From: Tannerellaceae bacterium
GTDB taxonomy: Bacteria > Bacteroidota > Bacteroidia > Bacteroidales > Tannerellaceae
Assembly: GCA_031288175.1 (NCBI GenBank)
Contig: JAITRW010000029.1
Location: 61,539-125,538, forward strand
Reading direction: 5' to 3'
Length of the DNA: 64,000 nt
In this document: positions 46,361-55,220 of the stretch, one piece after another
How positions within the stretch are numbered: the first letter of the stretch is position 1
Layout: every line of letters starts with the position of its first letter
The notes under the pieces: model-generated
The model's database searches: none
Told to the model about the DNA's origin: nothing
The model's input: the letters and a program-made list of their open reading frames with translations, nothing else
Position numbers and translations under genes: made by a program

Positions 46361-47113
46361 CTATACTTGTTTAGGCTTCCAAAATCGGTAACGCAACAAT
46401 GTCCATATCGCCTCCACGCCATCCAGCCACTTTATCTTTTTACCTCCTTCTACCGAACGAGGGGTGTAACAGATAGGTGCCTCCTTTATCCTATAGCCCA
46501 GACGGGAGAGTTTAGCCGTCACCTCAGGCTCGAACTCGAAGCTCTCACACTGCAAAGGAATAGACTTCAGCAAAGCGGCGTCGAACATCTTGTAACAGGT
46601 CTCCATGTCCGTCAGCTTCTGGAAGTACAAAATGTTGGTAGCAAGGGTAGCTAAACGGTTCCCCCAATAGAAGCTGAAATACAGGCGGTTATTCCCTTTT
46701 CGGAGGAAGCGGGAACCATAAATTACTCTCTCCCCCGAAAGTAGGAAAGGAAATAAGGCATTATAGTCTTCGGGATCGTATTCCGCATCGGCATCTTGAA
46801 TGATGATGAAATCTCCTGTGGAAAGGCTTATTGCTGTACGCACAGCCGCCCCTTTCCCGCGATTGACGTCGTGCCTTCCATAGACCAACTTCAAGTCGGG
46901 ATGCGACTGCCCAAAGGCTTTTGCCTGTTTAGCCGTCCCGTCCGTCGAGCAATCGTCAATCACAATAATTTCCCGCTCCATCCCTTCGGGCAGGTGTACC
47001 GCAATCACCTTGTCCAGCACCGTTCCAATAGTCCTTTCTTCGTTATAAGCAGGTATGAGTATTGACAATCTCTTGTATTCCTTCCAATGCTCCTTAACAT
47101 TCTCCGCCACCAT
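46361..47113 (-). CDS. Glycosyltransferase family 2, polyprenyl-phosphate-sugar synthase type
   Basis: A 250-residue GT2 of the DPM1/dolichyl-phosphate-sugar synthase type. Seen: LSILIPAYNEERTIGTVLDKV, IIVIDDCSTDGT, GKGAAVRTAISLSTGD, the DxD in IIQDADAEYDP, YGSRFLRKGNNR and MFDAALLKSIPLQCESFEFEPEVTAKLSRLGY. There are no C-terminal membrane segments. It likely makes polyprenyl-phosphate hexose for the GT-C protein two genes on. It is the first gene of a three-gene operon. Its ATG at 47113 lies inside the left arm of the 23-bp inverted repeat, so its expression is probably set by the invertible segment upstream. Confidence 0.88.
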   Translation of the reverse strand: MVAENVKEHWKEYKRLSILIPAYNEERTIGTVLDKVIAVHLPEGMEREIIVIDDCSTDGTAKQAKAFGQSHPDLKLVYGRHDVNRGKGAAVRTAISLSTGDFIIIQDADAEYDPEDYNALFPFLLSGERVIYGSRFLRKGNNRLYFSFYWGNRLATLATNILYFQKLTDMETCYKMFDAALLKSIPLQCESFEFEPEVTAKLSRLGYRIKEAPICYTPRSVEGGKKIKWLDGVEAIWTLLRYRFWKPKQV

Positions 47114-47128
47114 AGTTCAATTAGAACT
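47106..47128 (+). repeat. Inverted repeat, left arm (23 bp)
   Basis: Begins GCCACCATAGTTC and ends AGAACT. It includes the GT2 start codon (CAT at 47111-47113 on the plus strand). Confidence 0.97.
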
Positions 47129-47204
47129 ACGGTTACCGAAAGGAAGGAGTTGTTCGGCTGGTACTCTTTTCTTACGATAGTGAGGTAGATAACAGCAGGA
47201 ATAG

Positions 47205-47212
47205 TATTTTTG
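47205..47212 (+). promoter_or_regulatory. -7 box inside the invertible segment, facing away from the GT2 operon
   Basis: TATTTTTG on the plus strand. After inversion about the centre of the repeat it would occupy about 47197-47204 on the minus strand, with a transcript start roughly 75 bases before the GT2 ATG. No TAnnTTTG box exists on the minus strand of the segment in the present orientation. Confidence 0.55.
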
Positions 47213-47280
47213 TGGCTGTCAATTCATTTAGTAGGGAAAAAAGGATGATTCAGGGCATGAAGGTTTCGGAGAATCACCGC

Positions 47281-47303
47281 AGTTCTAATTGAACTATGGT
47301 GGC
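47281..47303 (-). repeat. Inverted repeat, right arm (23 bp)
   Basis: Exact reverse complement of 47106-47128; it ends seven bases from the uvrA stop codon and contains an inverted copy of the first bases of the GT2 coding sequence. Confidence 0.97.
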
Positions 47304-47309
47304 AAAACA

Positions 47310-50102
47310 CTATAAATCGGAAGTAAGCAGCCCGCGCAAGATAGCGGAGGTATAGCCTACGGAAGAAGTAGCAAGCGCCTCCGGCGTGCCGTAAAAGAGA
47401 ACCTGCCCGCCGCCCCGGCCACCCTCCGGACCCATATCTATAATATAGTCGGCGCAACGGATAATATCGGGGTTATGCTCAATGATAATCACCGTATTGC
47501 CGCGATCCACAAGACGGTTCAGGACGTCAAGCAACACACGGATATCCTCGAAATGAAGCCCCGTAGTCGGTTCATCAAGAAGGTAAACCGTCCGTCCCGT
47601 AGCAGGACGCGATAGCTCCGCCCCCAGTTTTACTCGCTGGCTCTCTCCTCCCGAAAGGCTCGGTGATGGCTGACCGAGCTTGACATAGCCTAATCCCACA
47701 TCCTGAAGCGTCTTGATCTTAGACAGTATCTTCGGTTGATGTGCAAAAAACTCTACCGCCTGATTGACCGTCATATCCAATACGTCCGCAATAGACTTCC
47801 CCCGAAAACGTATCTCAAGTGTCTCTCGATTATATCGCCGTCCGCCGCAATCTTCACACGCCACAAACACGTCAGGCAGAAAATTCATCTCAATCACCTT
47901 GTAACCGTGCCCCTTACAAGTCTCGCAACGACCCCCCGACACATTAAAAGAGAAACGCCCCGCCTTATATCCCCTTATACAGGCATCCGGAAGGGAAGCA
48001 AACAAGTTGCGGATATCCGTCAGCACCTCTGTATATGTAGCCGGACTGCTCCTGGTTGTATTCCCGATAGGAGACTGGTCGACGGCGATAACTTTGTTTA
48101 TATACTCCAGCCCTTCTATAGAGGAGAACGGCATAGGCGTTGACGATGAACGGTACAGATGTTTGCTCAACGCAGGGTAAAGAGTATCGTTGATAAGCGT
48201 CGATTTACCGCTCCCCGATACCCCAGTCACGCAAATCAGGGTGCCGAGCGGAAAGGACGCCGTCACTTCCCGAAGGTTATTCCCCTTTGCTCCTTTCAGG
48301 GTAAGATACTCCTTACCTTCCCGTCGTACGGCAGGCGTGGGGATAGTACGCTTCCCGTTAAGGTAATCTGCCGTGAGGCTAGTAGCAGTGACAAGCTGAG
48401 CGGGCGTCCCCGAAAAAACAACCTCGCCCCCGGTCTTCCCTGCGCAAGGACCCAGATCGACGATATAGTCGGCATTGAGCATCATCTCCCTGTCATGTTC
48501 AACCACAATGACCGTATTACCCTGATCCCGGAGTTGTTTCAGTGAATGGATCAGCCTGATGTTATCCCGCTCATGCAAACCGATACTCGGCTCATCCAGG
48601 ATATAAAGCACATTGACCAGCTTACTCCCCACCTGGGTAGCCAACCGGATACGTTGACTCTCCCCTCCCGAAAGACTGCCCGCCGACATGTTGAGGGATA
48701 GATAGTCCAGCCCTACGTCAAGGAGAAATTGCAATCGGGACCGTATCTCTTTAAGAATAGGGGACGCTATCTTTTGTCGCCTCTCCTCAAAACAGGGTTC
48801 TATACCTTGCATATGCTCGAAAAGCTGAGCGATATCCATCTCTGTGAGCTGAACGATGTTGTAATCCCCTATTCGATAATGCAAAGCTTCCTTGTTTAGA
48901 CGGGCGCCCTTACATTCCTCGCAAACCTCAAAACTGAAGTATTCCAGGCCTCCGATAAGCCGGATGTATCCGGCTATGCCTTCTTGATAACCGTAAAGGT
49001 TCCTCGCTCCCGTAGCCGAATTACAGACAGTCACAGGATATTCTATCCCGTTGATAATATTATCAACCACCTCCTTCGGAAGATCTTTAAACGGTGTACG
49101 CAAGCTGACGCCATGCCCCTCGCAAATAGATTCTATAATCTGGAAAGTGATACTCCCATCATACTTACCCAAAGCCAGGATAGCTCCCCCGTGTATGCTC
49201 CGCGAACGATCGGGAATAAGTTTGTCCATATCTACAATGTCCACGTATCCCCACCCTTTACAACGCGGACAGGCTCCCTGTGGTGAATTGAAAGAAAAAG
49301 TATGGGGCGCAGGATCGTCATAGGCAAGCCCCGAAACAGGATCCATCAGACGCCTGCTGTAATACCGGAGGTGATTGGCTTCCGGTTGCAAAACGGAGAT
49401 AAGGCCGTCGCCTTGCTTCATAGCTATGTGCAGGCTTTCCGTAAGACGCCGGACGTCGTCAAGGGTGACACGCAGTTTATCAATAACCACCTCTATGGTA
49501 TGTTTCTTATAGCGGTCAAGCTTCATTCCGTAAGTGATCTCTTGCAACGTGCCGTCTACACGGACGGTAAGGTACCCTTTCTTCCTTATCTGCTCAAAGA
49601 GATCCTTGTAGTGCCCCTTACGGGAATGGACAAGAGGGGCAAGAAGGTATATTTTTTGGCCGACGTATTTTTGGAGTATCAATTGCAAAACCTGTTCCTC
49701 CGTATAACGCACCATCTTTTCCCCTGTGATATGGGAATAGGCTTCCCCTACGCGTGCATAAAGGAGGCGCAAGAAGTCATATATCTCGGTGATGGTGCCG
49801 ACCGTAGAACGGGGATTATGGTTCGTGGTCTTCTGTTCAATGGAAATGACGGGGCTAAGGCCTGTGATTTTATCTACATCGGGACGCTCCATGTTTCCGA
49901 GAAAACCGCGTGCGTAAGAAGAAAACGTCTCTATGTAACGGCGCTTCCCTTCTGCAAAGATCGTATCGAACGCAAGGGAGGACTTTCCGCTCCCGCTCAT
50001 CCCCGTGATGACCGTCAATTGGTTGCGAGGGATAGAAACATCTATGTTCTTGAGATTATGTACTCTTGCGCCGAAAACGTCTATACGCTCTTGCTGGTCC
50101 AT
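47310..50102 (-). CDS. uvrA: Excinuclease ABC subunit A
   Basis: A 930-residue damage-recognition ATPase of nucleotide excision repair. Two ABC modules: Walker A GMSGSGKSSLAFDT near residue 34 and GVSGSGKSTLINDTL near 640; signatures LSGGESQRIRLATQ and LSGGESQRVKLGAE; Walker B YILDEPSIGLHERD and YLLDEPTTGLHFED. Zinc-finger Cys pairs occur in CPRCKGWGY, CEECKGARLN, CETCKGHGY and CEDCGGRRYN. Length is normal. It follows the type B T9SS protein gene by three bases. Downstream lies the invertible segment with no visible terminator, so read-through into the glycosyltransferase operon is possible. Confidence 0.98.
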   Translation of the reverse strand: MDQQERIDVFGARVHNLKNIDVSIPRNQLTVITGMSGSGKSSLAFDTIFAEGKRRYIETFSSYARGFLGNMERPDVDKITGLSPVISIEQKTTNHNPRSTVGTITEIYDFLRLLYARVGEAYSHITGEKMVRYTEEQVLQLILQKYVGQKIYLLAPLVHSRKGHYKDLFEQIRKKGYLTVRVDGTLQEITYGMKLDRYKKHTIEVVIDKLRVTLDDVRRLTESLHIAMKQGDGLISVLQPEANHLRYYSRRLMDPVSGLAYDDPAPHTFSFNSPQGACPRCKGWGYVDIVDMDKLIPDRSRSIHGGAILALGKYDGSITFQIIESICEGHGVSLRTPFKDLPKEVVDNIINGIEYPVTVCNSATGARNLYGYQEGIAGYIRLIGGLEYFSFEVCEECKGARLNKEALHYRIGDYNIVQLTEMDIAQLFEHMQGIEPCFEERRQKIASPILKEIRSRLQFLLDVGLDYLSLNMSAGSLSGGESQRIRLATQVGSKLVNVLYILDEPSIGLHERDNIRLIHSLKQLRDQGNTVIVVEHDREMMLNADYIVDLGPCAGKTGGEVVFSGTPAQLVTATSLTADYLNGKRTIPTPAVRREGKEYLTLKGAKGNNLREVTASFPLGTLICVTGVSGSGKSTLINDTLYPALSKHLYRSSSTPMPFSSIEGLEYINKVIAVDQSPIGNTTRSSPATYTEVLTDIRNLFASLPDACIRGYKAGRFSFNVSGGRCETCKGHGYKVIEMNFLPDVFVACEDCGGRRYNRETLEIRFRGKSIADVLDMTVNQAVEFFAHQPKILSKIKTLQDVGLGYVKLGQPSPSLSGGESQRVKLGAELSRPATGRTVYLLDEPTTGLHFEDIRVLLDVLNRLVDRGNTVIIIEHNPDIIRCADYIIDMGPEGGRGGGQVLFYGTPEALATSSVGYTSAILRGLLTSDL

Positions 50103-50105
50103 GGG

Positions 50106-51461
50106 TTACTGTTTGGATGTATCGGAAGAAGGAGCGGAGGACGTAGTAGAGTTCATCAAATGGACAGGTCCCGTATGCTTTTGGGGACGTCCCTGGGAAT
50201 CGCGATATTCTATCACATAGAAATACGTGCCGGAAGGAGCGAGACGCCCTTTTATTCGTCCGTCCCACCCTACCGCAGGATCTGTCCAATAGAACAGCTT
50301 ATTTCCCCAACGGTTGAAGATATATCCCTTGAAGTTAGTGATAGATTTATAGACGATACGGAACTCGTCGTTCACGCCCGGCGTAGCGCCCGGCGAAAAA
50401 GCGTTCGGAATATCGATATATGTTTCGGAAACCTCAAAAGTAAACTGCTGGGAATCGTCACTGCACGAACCGTCACGATTAGATACCCCCAAAGTAGCCG
50501 TATAACGTCCGGCCGTAGTGAACGTATAGTCAATCTCTTTACCAGTGAAACGGACAATAGGTTTATCGGCTTCTCCCTCGCGGTAAATTGTCCAGAGATA
50601 GAGAAAAGACACCGGATCATTGGCGCGACCTGTAAAGTGGAGCGACACAGGGGCGGACAGTCCTTGTGAAGCGCTATACTGGTTGGGAGGCGCCGCCGGT
50701 GATAGAAGAACCGTGTCAGCGTATGCTACCACAGCTGTAGCCGCATACACCGGCGAAAGAAACTCTTGTGAAAGCCCAAAGTGCTCCGCAAAGGAATCAC
50801 CGGAAAGACGAAATTCGGTATCACACAGCGGTGCGGGAATAGACAGAGAGAAGGGATCGGCGAAGGAAGCATCCTCATTGACACGGGTAAAGACTTTGTC
50901 TTCTTCCGACCATTCGAGTGTCTGGTAAGAAAGGGTGAAACTACGCTTGAGTTCGGATGGTACAAGAGAAGATGGTATATAATAAAGGATCTTGGGTACC
51001 GTCCCTTCGACAGAAAAACCAAGCATGCCGCAAGGATCGGAAGCGGAAGCGTATGTAAACGAAGTAAGTGAAGGTTTGACAGTGGCGTAGTCAATCAAAT
51101 AAATATAATGCGTGGAAGGATGGGAGGGTAATCCCACAAAGTAGCCGTATCCGGGCAACGGGTTAAGTACCGTCGACGTAGCCCCTGTCTGGGTCGAAGA
51201 CACAGGCTCGGCATTGTGGACGCCTTGACGGTAACGAAACCATTGGTGCGCCGTACCGTCGTCCGAAGGGACGGTATACTCAATCCCAAGCCCCACCGAA
51301 CCATAGATAAGGTAGACCTCTAACTTATTACGGGTATCCTCCAACGCACGGAAAGGAAGGCCTGCTCCTCCGCGGACTGTATACGTCTGTGCAGAAACAA
51401 GGTTTACCGTCAGCAAAACTGCGGAAAAACCGGCGACAAAGGCAGTACGCTTGACGAACAT
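50106..51461 (-). CDS. Secreted protein with PKD-like domain and type B T9SS C-terminal domain
   Basis: A 451-residue exported protein. The signal peptide (MFVKRTAFVAGFSAVLLTVNLVSAQ) precedes a beta-rich region of unknown role, a PKD/immunoglobulin-like segment at about residues 280-355 (FLYLWTIYREGE; IDYTFTTAGRYTATLGVSN) and a gliding-motility-type (type B) T9SS domain (YIDIPNAFSPGATPGVNDEFRI, GYIFNRWGNKLFYW, GWDGR, PSGTYFYVIEY). A Ser/Thr-rich tail of about 20 residues follows. It is probably exported through SprA. It is coupled to uvrA, an unexpected pairing. Confidence 0.82.
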   Translation of the reverse strand: MFVKRTAFVAGFSAVLLTVNLVSAQTYTVRGGAGLPFRALEDTRNKLEVYLIYGSVGLGIEYTVPSDDGTAHQWFRYRQGVHNAEPVSSTQTGATSTVLNPLPGYGYFVGLPSHPSTHYIYLIDYATVKPSLTSFTYASASDPCGMLGFSVEGTVPKILYYIPSSLVPSELKRSFTLSYQTLEWSEEDKVFTRVNEDASFADPFSLSIPAPLCDTEFRLSGDSFAEHFGLSQEFLSPVYAATAVVAYADTVLLSPAAPPNQYSASQGLSAPVSLHFTGRANDPVSFLYLWTIYREGEADKPIVRFTGKEIDYTFTTAGRYTATLGVSNRDGSCSDDSQQFTFEVSETYIDIPNAFSPGATPGVNDEFRIVYKSITNFKGYIFNRWGNKLFYWTDPAVGWDGRIKGRLAPSGTYFYVIEYRDSQGRPQKHTGPVHLMNSTTSSAPSSDTSKQ

Positions 51462-51477
51462 ATACTTTTTTTGGAAG

Positions 51478-51551
51478 TGGAGTATACCGGACTCGAACCG
51501 GTCGCCTTTAGACTGCCAGTCTAACGCTCTAGCCAGATGAGCTAATACCCC
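51478..51551 (-). tRNA. tRNA-Ala (anticodon GGC)
   Basis: A 74-base cloverleaf: acceptor GGGGTAT paired with ATACTCC, including the G3-U70 pair that marks alanine tRNAs; D-arm TAGCTCATCTGGCTAGAGC; anticodon stem TTAGA with loop CTGGCAG, anticodon GGC; T-loop GGTTCGAGTCC. CCA is not encoded. It is the second tRNA of a pair. Confidence 0.95.
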
Positions 51552-51560
51552 TCTTTTTAG

Positions 51561-51633
51561 TGACCTGGGAGGGGCTCGAACCCTCGACCCAATGATTAAG
51601 AGTCATTTGCTCTACCAACTGAGCTACCAAGTC
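51561..51633 (-). tRNA. tRNA-Lys (anticodon CTT)
   Basis: A 73-base cloverleaf: acceptor GACTTGG with CCAGGTC, D-arm TAGCTCAGTTGGTAGAGC, anticodon loop CTCTTAA with anticodon CTT, T-loop GGTTCGAGCCC, discriminator A, CCA not encoded. First of the pair and nearest to the promoter. Confidence 0.95.
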
Positions 51634-51672
51634 GTCACCGAAAGGCGAAAGTTTTTCAAAGAAATGCGGGCG

Positions 51673-51703
51673 CAAATGTAGAAGTAAAATCCGGCGTTGC
51701 AAA
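51673..51703 (-). promoter_or_regulatory. Probable promoter of the tRNA-Lys/tRNA-Ala pair
   Basis: TACATTTG (51680 to 51673) with TTTG (51703 to 51700) exactly 19 bases upstream on the minus strand, one of the best Bacteroidetes promoter matches in the window. It may also drive the type B T9SS protein and uvrA, which follow without a visible terminator. Confidence 0.75.
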
Positions 51704-51753
51704 CTTTCCTCTCCTTTTTTCATACCTTCGCACCGCCCTTGTGAAGGCTGACA

Positions 51754-53850
51754 ATGATGAATAAATTTGGTCTCCTACTATTTATGAGCACTTCCCTGGC
51801 TGCCTCGACGGCAGAAAACCCTTTCTTTAAACCATACGGAACGCCCTATGGAACACCTCCCTTTGACGGCATCCGAACAGAACACTATGAACCGGCTTTC
51901 GAAGAAGGTATACGCCGACAAGAGGATGAAGTGAGGGCTATTGCCGGAAATCTCGAACCGCCGACCTTCACCAATACCATCGTCGCTTTGGAGCGGAGCG
52001 GAGAGTTTCTCCGGAAGGTAAGTTCGGCATTCTACAACGTACTCCATGCCGAAGCCGACGAACCGATGATGATGTTGGCGGAACTGATCTCTCCCAGATT
52101 GACGGAGTGCCTGAACAATATCTACCTTGACGATGCCCTCTTTCGACGGGTAGAAACCGTCTATGGGCAAAGGGATACCCTTACTTTGTCTACGGAAGAT
52201 AGTCAACTCCTGCAAGAGACCTACTACGCTTTTCAACGCAAGGGAGCGACTTTGGCCGACAAAGAAAAGGAAACATACCGGCGACTAAGTGAAGAGTTGA
52301 GTCTCCTCACCGTTCGCTTTGCGCAAAATGCCCTCAAAGACAAGAATCGTTACGAATTGCTCCTCACTCGCGAAGACGATCTGGCAGGCCTTCCCGAAAG
52401 TATCCGCGAGGAAGCGGCCCTCCTGGCGAAAGGTAAGGGCAAAGAAGGATGGCTTTTCACGCTCTCGGCGCCGAGTTATCAACCGTTTATGCGTTATTCG
52501 TCACTCCGTCCCCTTCGGGAAAAGTGCTACCGTGCCTATATGAGTATCGGAAACAAAGGGGATGAATATGATAATACAGGTATCCTCCGGCGTATCGTCA
52601 ATATCCGCTTGGAGATAGCTCAATTGATGGGGTCTCCTCATTTTGCGGCATACAACTTGCGGCGTACCATGGCAAAAACGCCTGGCACGGTGTACAGCTT
52701 GCTCGAAGAGTTACTTGCTGCCTACCGGCCGGTAGCAGGACAGGAATATTTGACAGTCAGCGATTTCGCCATAGGAATGGAACAGCATGATATAACGGTT
52801 ATGCCGTGGGATTGGAGTTACTACTCGGAAAAGTTGAAAGACGCCCGCTTCGGCGTCAATGACGAAATGACACGTCCTTACTTCGAGCTTGGTCACGTGC
52901 GCGAACGTATCTTCGCCCTCGCCGGACGCCTCTATGGTATCTCTTTTCGTGAAAACAAGGACATACCGACCTATCACCACGAAGTAACGCCTTATGAGGT
53001 CTTTGACGCCGACGGTTCACTCCTTGCCGTTCTTTACACGGATTTCCATCCCCGCCAAGGGAAGCAGTCGGGCGCCTGGATGAATGAGATCAAGCCGCAA
53101 TACCGTGAAGTAGACGGTACCGACAGCCGTCCCCAGATTATTATCGTCATGAATTTCACCCGGCCGACGGACAACAGGCCTTCTCTCCTGACTTTCGATG
53201 AAGTCAATACCTTCCTGCACGAGTTTGGGCACGCACTGCATGGGATGTTGACACGCTGCACCTATGCAAGTCTTTCGGGGACGAACGTTTTTCACGACTT
53301 TGTGGAGCTACCCTCCCAGATCATGGAGAATTGGTTGACCGAAAAAGCCTTCCTCGACGATTTAGCCGTGCATTACCTCACAGGTGAAACAATGCCTCCC
53401 GAATTGGCGACACAGCTCCGGGAAGCGGCGCGTTTTAACGTGGGATACGCCTGTTGTCGGCAGCTCTGCTTTGGGTTCCTCGACATGGCTTGGCATACAT
53501 TGACGGAACCCTTTGAAGGGGATGTAACAGAATTCGAGAAAACGGCATGGGCAAAGGCGCAACCCCTTCCGGAAGTACCGGAAGCGTTGATGAGTAGTAA
53601 TTTTAGTCATATCTTCTCGGGTGGATATGCCGCCGGTTATTACGGTTACAAGTGGGCAGAGGTACTGGATGCCGATGCCTTTTCCCTTTTCCGGCAACGG
53701 GGAATATATGATCGCGCAACGGCCGACACTTTTCGACGCTATATCTTGACGCCTGGCGGCACAGTAGACCCCGCCCTCCTTTACCGTCTCTTCCGAGGGC
53801 AAGAGCCTTCGATAGAGGCCCTTCTCTTCAAGGATGGTATCAAGAAGTGA
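51754..53850 (+). CDS. M3 family oligopeptidase (Dcp/OpdA-like), exported
   Basis: A 698-residue zinc metallopeptidase that cleaves short peptides. The zinc site HEFGH lies at about residue 488 (FLHEFGHALHGML), with the third ligand region FVELPSQIMENW some 26 residues on. The C-terminal part has SNFSHIFSGGYAAGYYGYKWAEVLDADAF, typical of peptidyl-dipeptidase Dcp. The N-terminus (MMNKFGLLLFMSTSLAAS) is a probable signal peptide without a lipobox, so it likely acts in the periplasm. ATG 51754 or 51757 are equivalent. A near-match -7 box (TACCTTCG, 51723-51730) is upstream. Confidence 0.93.
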   Translation: MMNKFGLLLFMSTSLAASTAENPFFKPYGTPYGTPPFDGIRTEHYEPAFEEGIRRQEDEVRAIAGNLEPPTFTNTIVALERSGEFLRKVSSAFYNVLHAEADEPMMMLAELISPRLTECLNNIYLDDALFRRVETVYGQRDTLTLSTEDSQLLQETYYAFQRKGATLADKEKETYRRLSEELSLLTVRFAQNALKDKNRYELLLTREDDLAGLPESIREEAALLAKGKGKEGWLFTLSAPSYQPFMRYSSLRPLREKCYRAYMSIGNKGDEYDNTGILRRIVNIRLEIAQLMGSPHFAAYNLRRTMAKTPGTVYSLLEELLAAYRPVAGQEYLTVSDFAIGMEQHDITVMPWDWSYYSEKLKDARFGVNDEMTRPYFELGHVRERIFALAGRLYGISFRENKDIPTYHHEVTPYEVFDADGSLLAVLYTDFHPRQGKQSGAWMNEIKPQYREVDGTDSRPQIIIVMNFTRPTDNRPSLLTFDEVNTFLHEFGHALHGMLTRCTYASLSGTNVFHDFVELPSQIMENWLTEKAFLDDLAVHYLTGETMPPELATQLREAARFNVGYACCRQLCFGFLDMAWHTLTEPFEGDVTEFEKTAWAKAQPLPEVPEALMSSNFSHIFSGGYAAGYYGYKWAEVLDADAFSLFRQRGIYDRATADTFRRYILTPGGTVDPALLYRLFRGQEPSIEALLFKDGIKK

Positions 53851-53889
53851 AATTTTTTATCATGCGGTAACGTATCTCGAAAATAATGA

Positions 53890-53897
53890 TACATTTG
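53890..53897 (+). promoter_or_regulatory. Probable promoter -7 box of the gapA transcript
   Basis: TACATTTG at 53890-53897, a perfect TAnnTTTG. It is the only such box between the M3 peptidase stop and gapA and would give a leader of about 170 bases that contains two short ORFs. Confidence 0.55.
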
Positions 53898-53921
53898 CGT
53901 CCGAAAAAAGGATTTTGGAGT

Positions 53922-53999
53922 ATGAGAAAGTTTCTCTCTTTCTTCAGTATCGTAATTTCAGTGTTCTTATCAAGCTGTGCAGCCCCTTGTGGCTGTTAG
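53922..53999 (+). CDS. 25-codon lipoprotein-like micro-ORF in the gapA leader
   Basis: ATG 53922, with purine-rich AAGG/GGAG just upstream, encodes 25 residues: basic start MRKF, a hydrophobic core and a lipobox-like VFLSSC, then only AAPCGC before the stop. If processed as a lipoprotein the mature peptide would have seven residues with three Cys. It may be a real micro-lipoprotein or a regulatory leader peptide for gapA. No family is known to me. Confidence 0.4.
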   Translation: MRKFLSFFSIVISVFLSSCAAPCGC

Positions 54000-54015
54000 T
54001 ACAGGGAAAGGTATA

Positions 54016-55076
<1,061 letters not shown>

Positions 55077-55099
55077 TCTAACTTCTGTTAACTGTAAGC

Positions 55100-55140
55100 A
55101 AAAGAGGTCTTTTTCTATTGGAGAGACCTCTTTTTTCTTG
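55100..55140 (+). terminator. Intrinsic terminator of gapA
   Basis: An 11-bp perfect stem AAAAGAGGTCT (55100-55110) and AGACCTCTTTT (55124-55134) with a 13-base loop and TTCTTG after, 23 bases past the gapA stop. Confidence 0.9.
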
Positions 55141-55178
55141 TATTTTCGTACAAGGAGAACGCATATGAAAAGATGTAT

Positions 55179-55186
55179 TACTTTTG
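55179..55186 (+). promoter_or_regulatory. Probable -7 box of the nqr operon
   Basis: TACTTTTG at 55179-55186, 34 bases before the nqrA ATG and after the gapA terminator. No TTTG at the -33 distance. Confidence 0.5.
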
Positions 55187-55220
55187 CGGGCGTCGGCGAA
55201 CAATGGAGATATAATACAGT

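Larger units (their letters stand above)
47106..47303. promoter_or_regulatory. Putative invertible promoter segment bounded by 23-bp inverted repeats
   Basis: The 23 bases at 47106-47128 recur as an exact reverse complement at 47281-47303; four further pairs match after one mismatch. Each arm holds its own dyad AGTTC-5 bases-GAACT, as expected of a site-specific recombinase site. The 152-base interior has one -7 consensus box, TATTTTTG at 47205-47212, pointing right, away from the glycosyltransferase operon and against uvrA. Inversion would point it at the GT2 gene, whose start codon lies in the left arm and would be kept intact. Invertible promoters of this design control surface polysaccharides in Bacteroidales. 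No recombinase gene lies in the window, and no good -33 element is seen. Confidence 0.72.

Noticed and set aside
47106..47303. The 23-bp inverted repeat considered as an insertion sequence or a terminator
   Set aside because: The interior is only 152 bases with no transposase fragment and no target duplication seen; the loop is too long and no T run follows, so a terminator is unlikely.
49302..50669. A 455-codon plus-strand ORF across uvrA and the type B T9SS gene
   Set aside because: It spans two well-supported genes on the other strand and shows no protein-family features.
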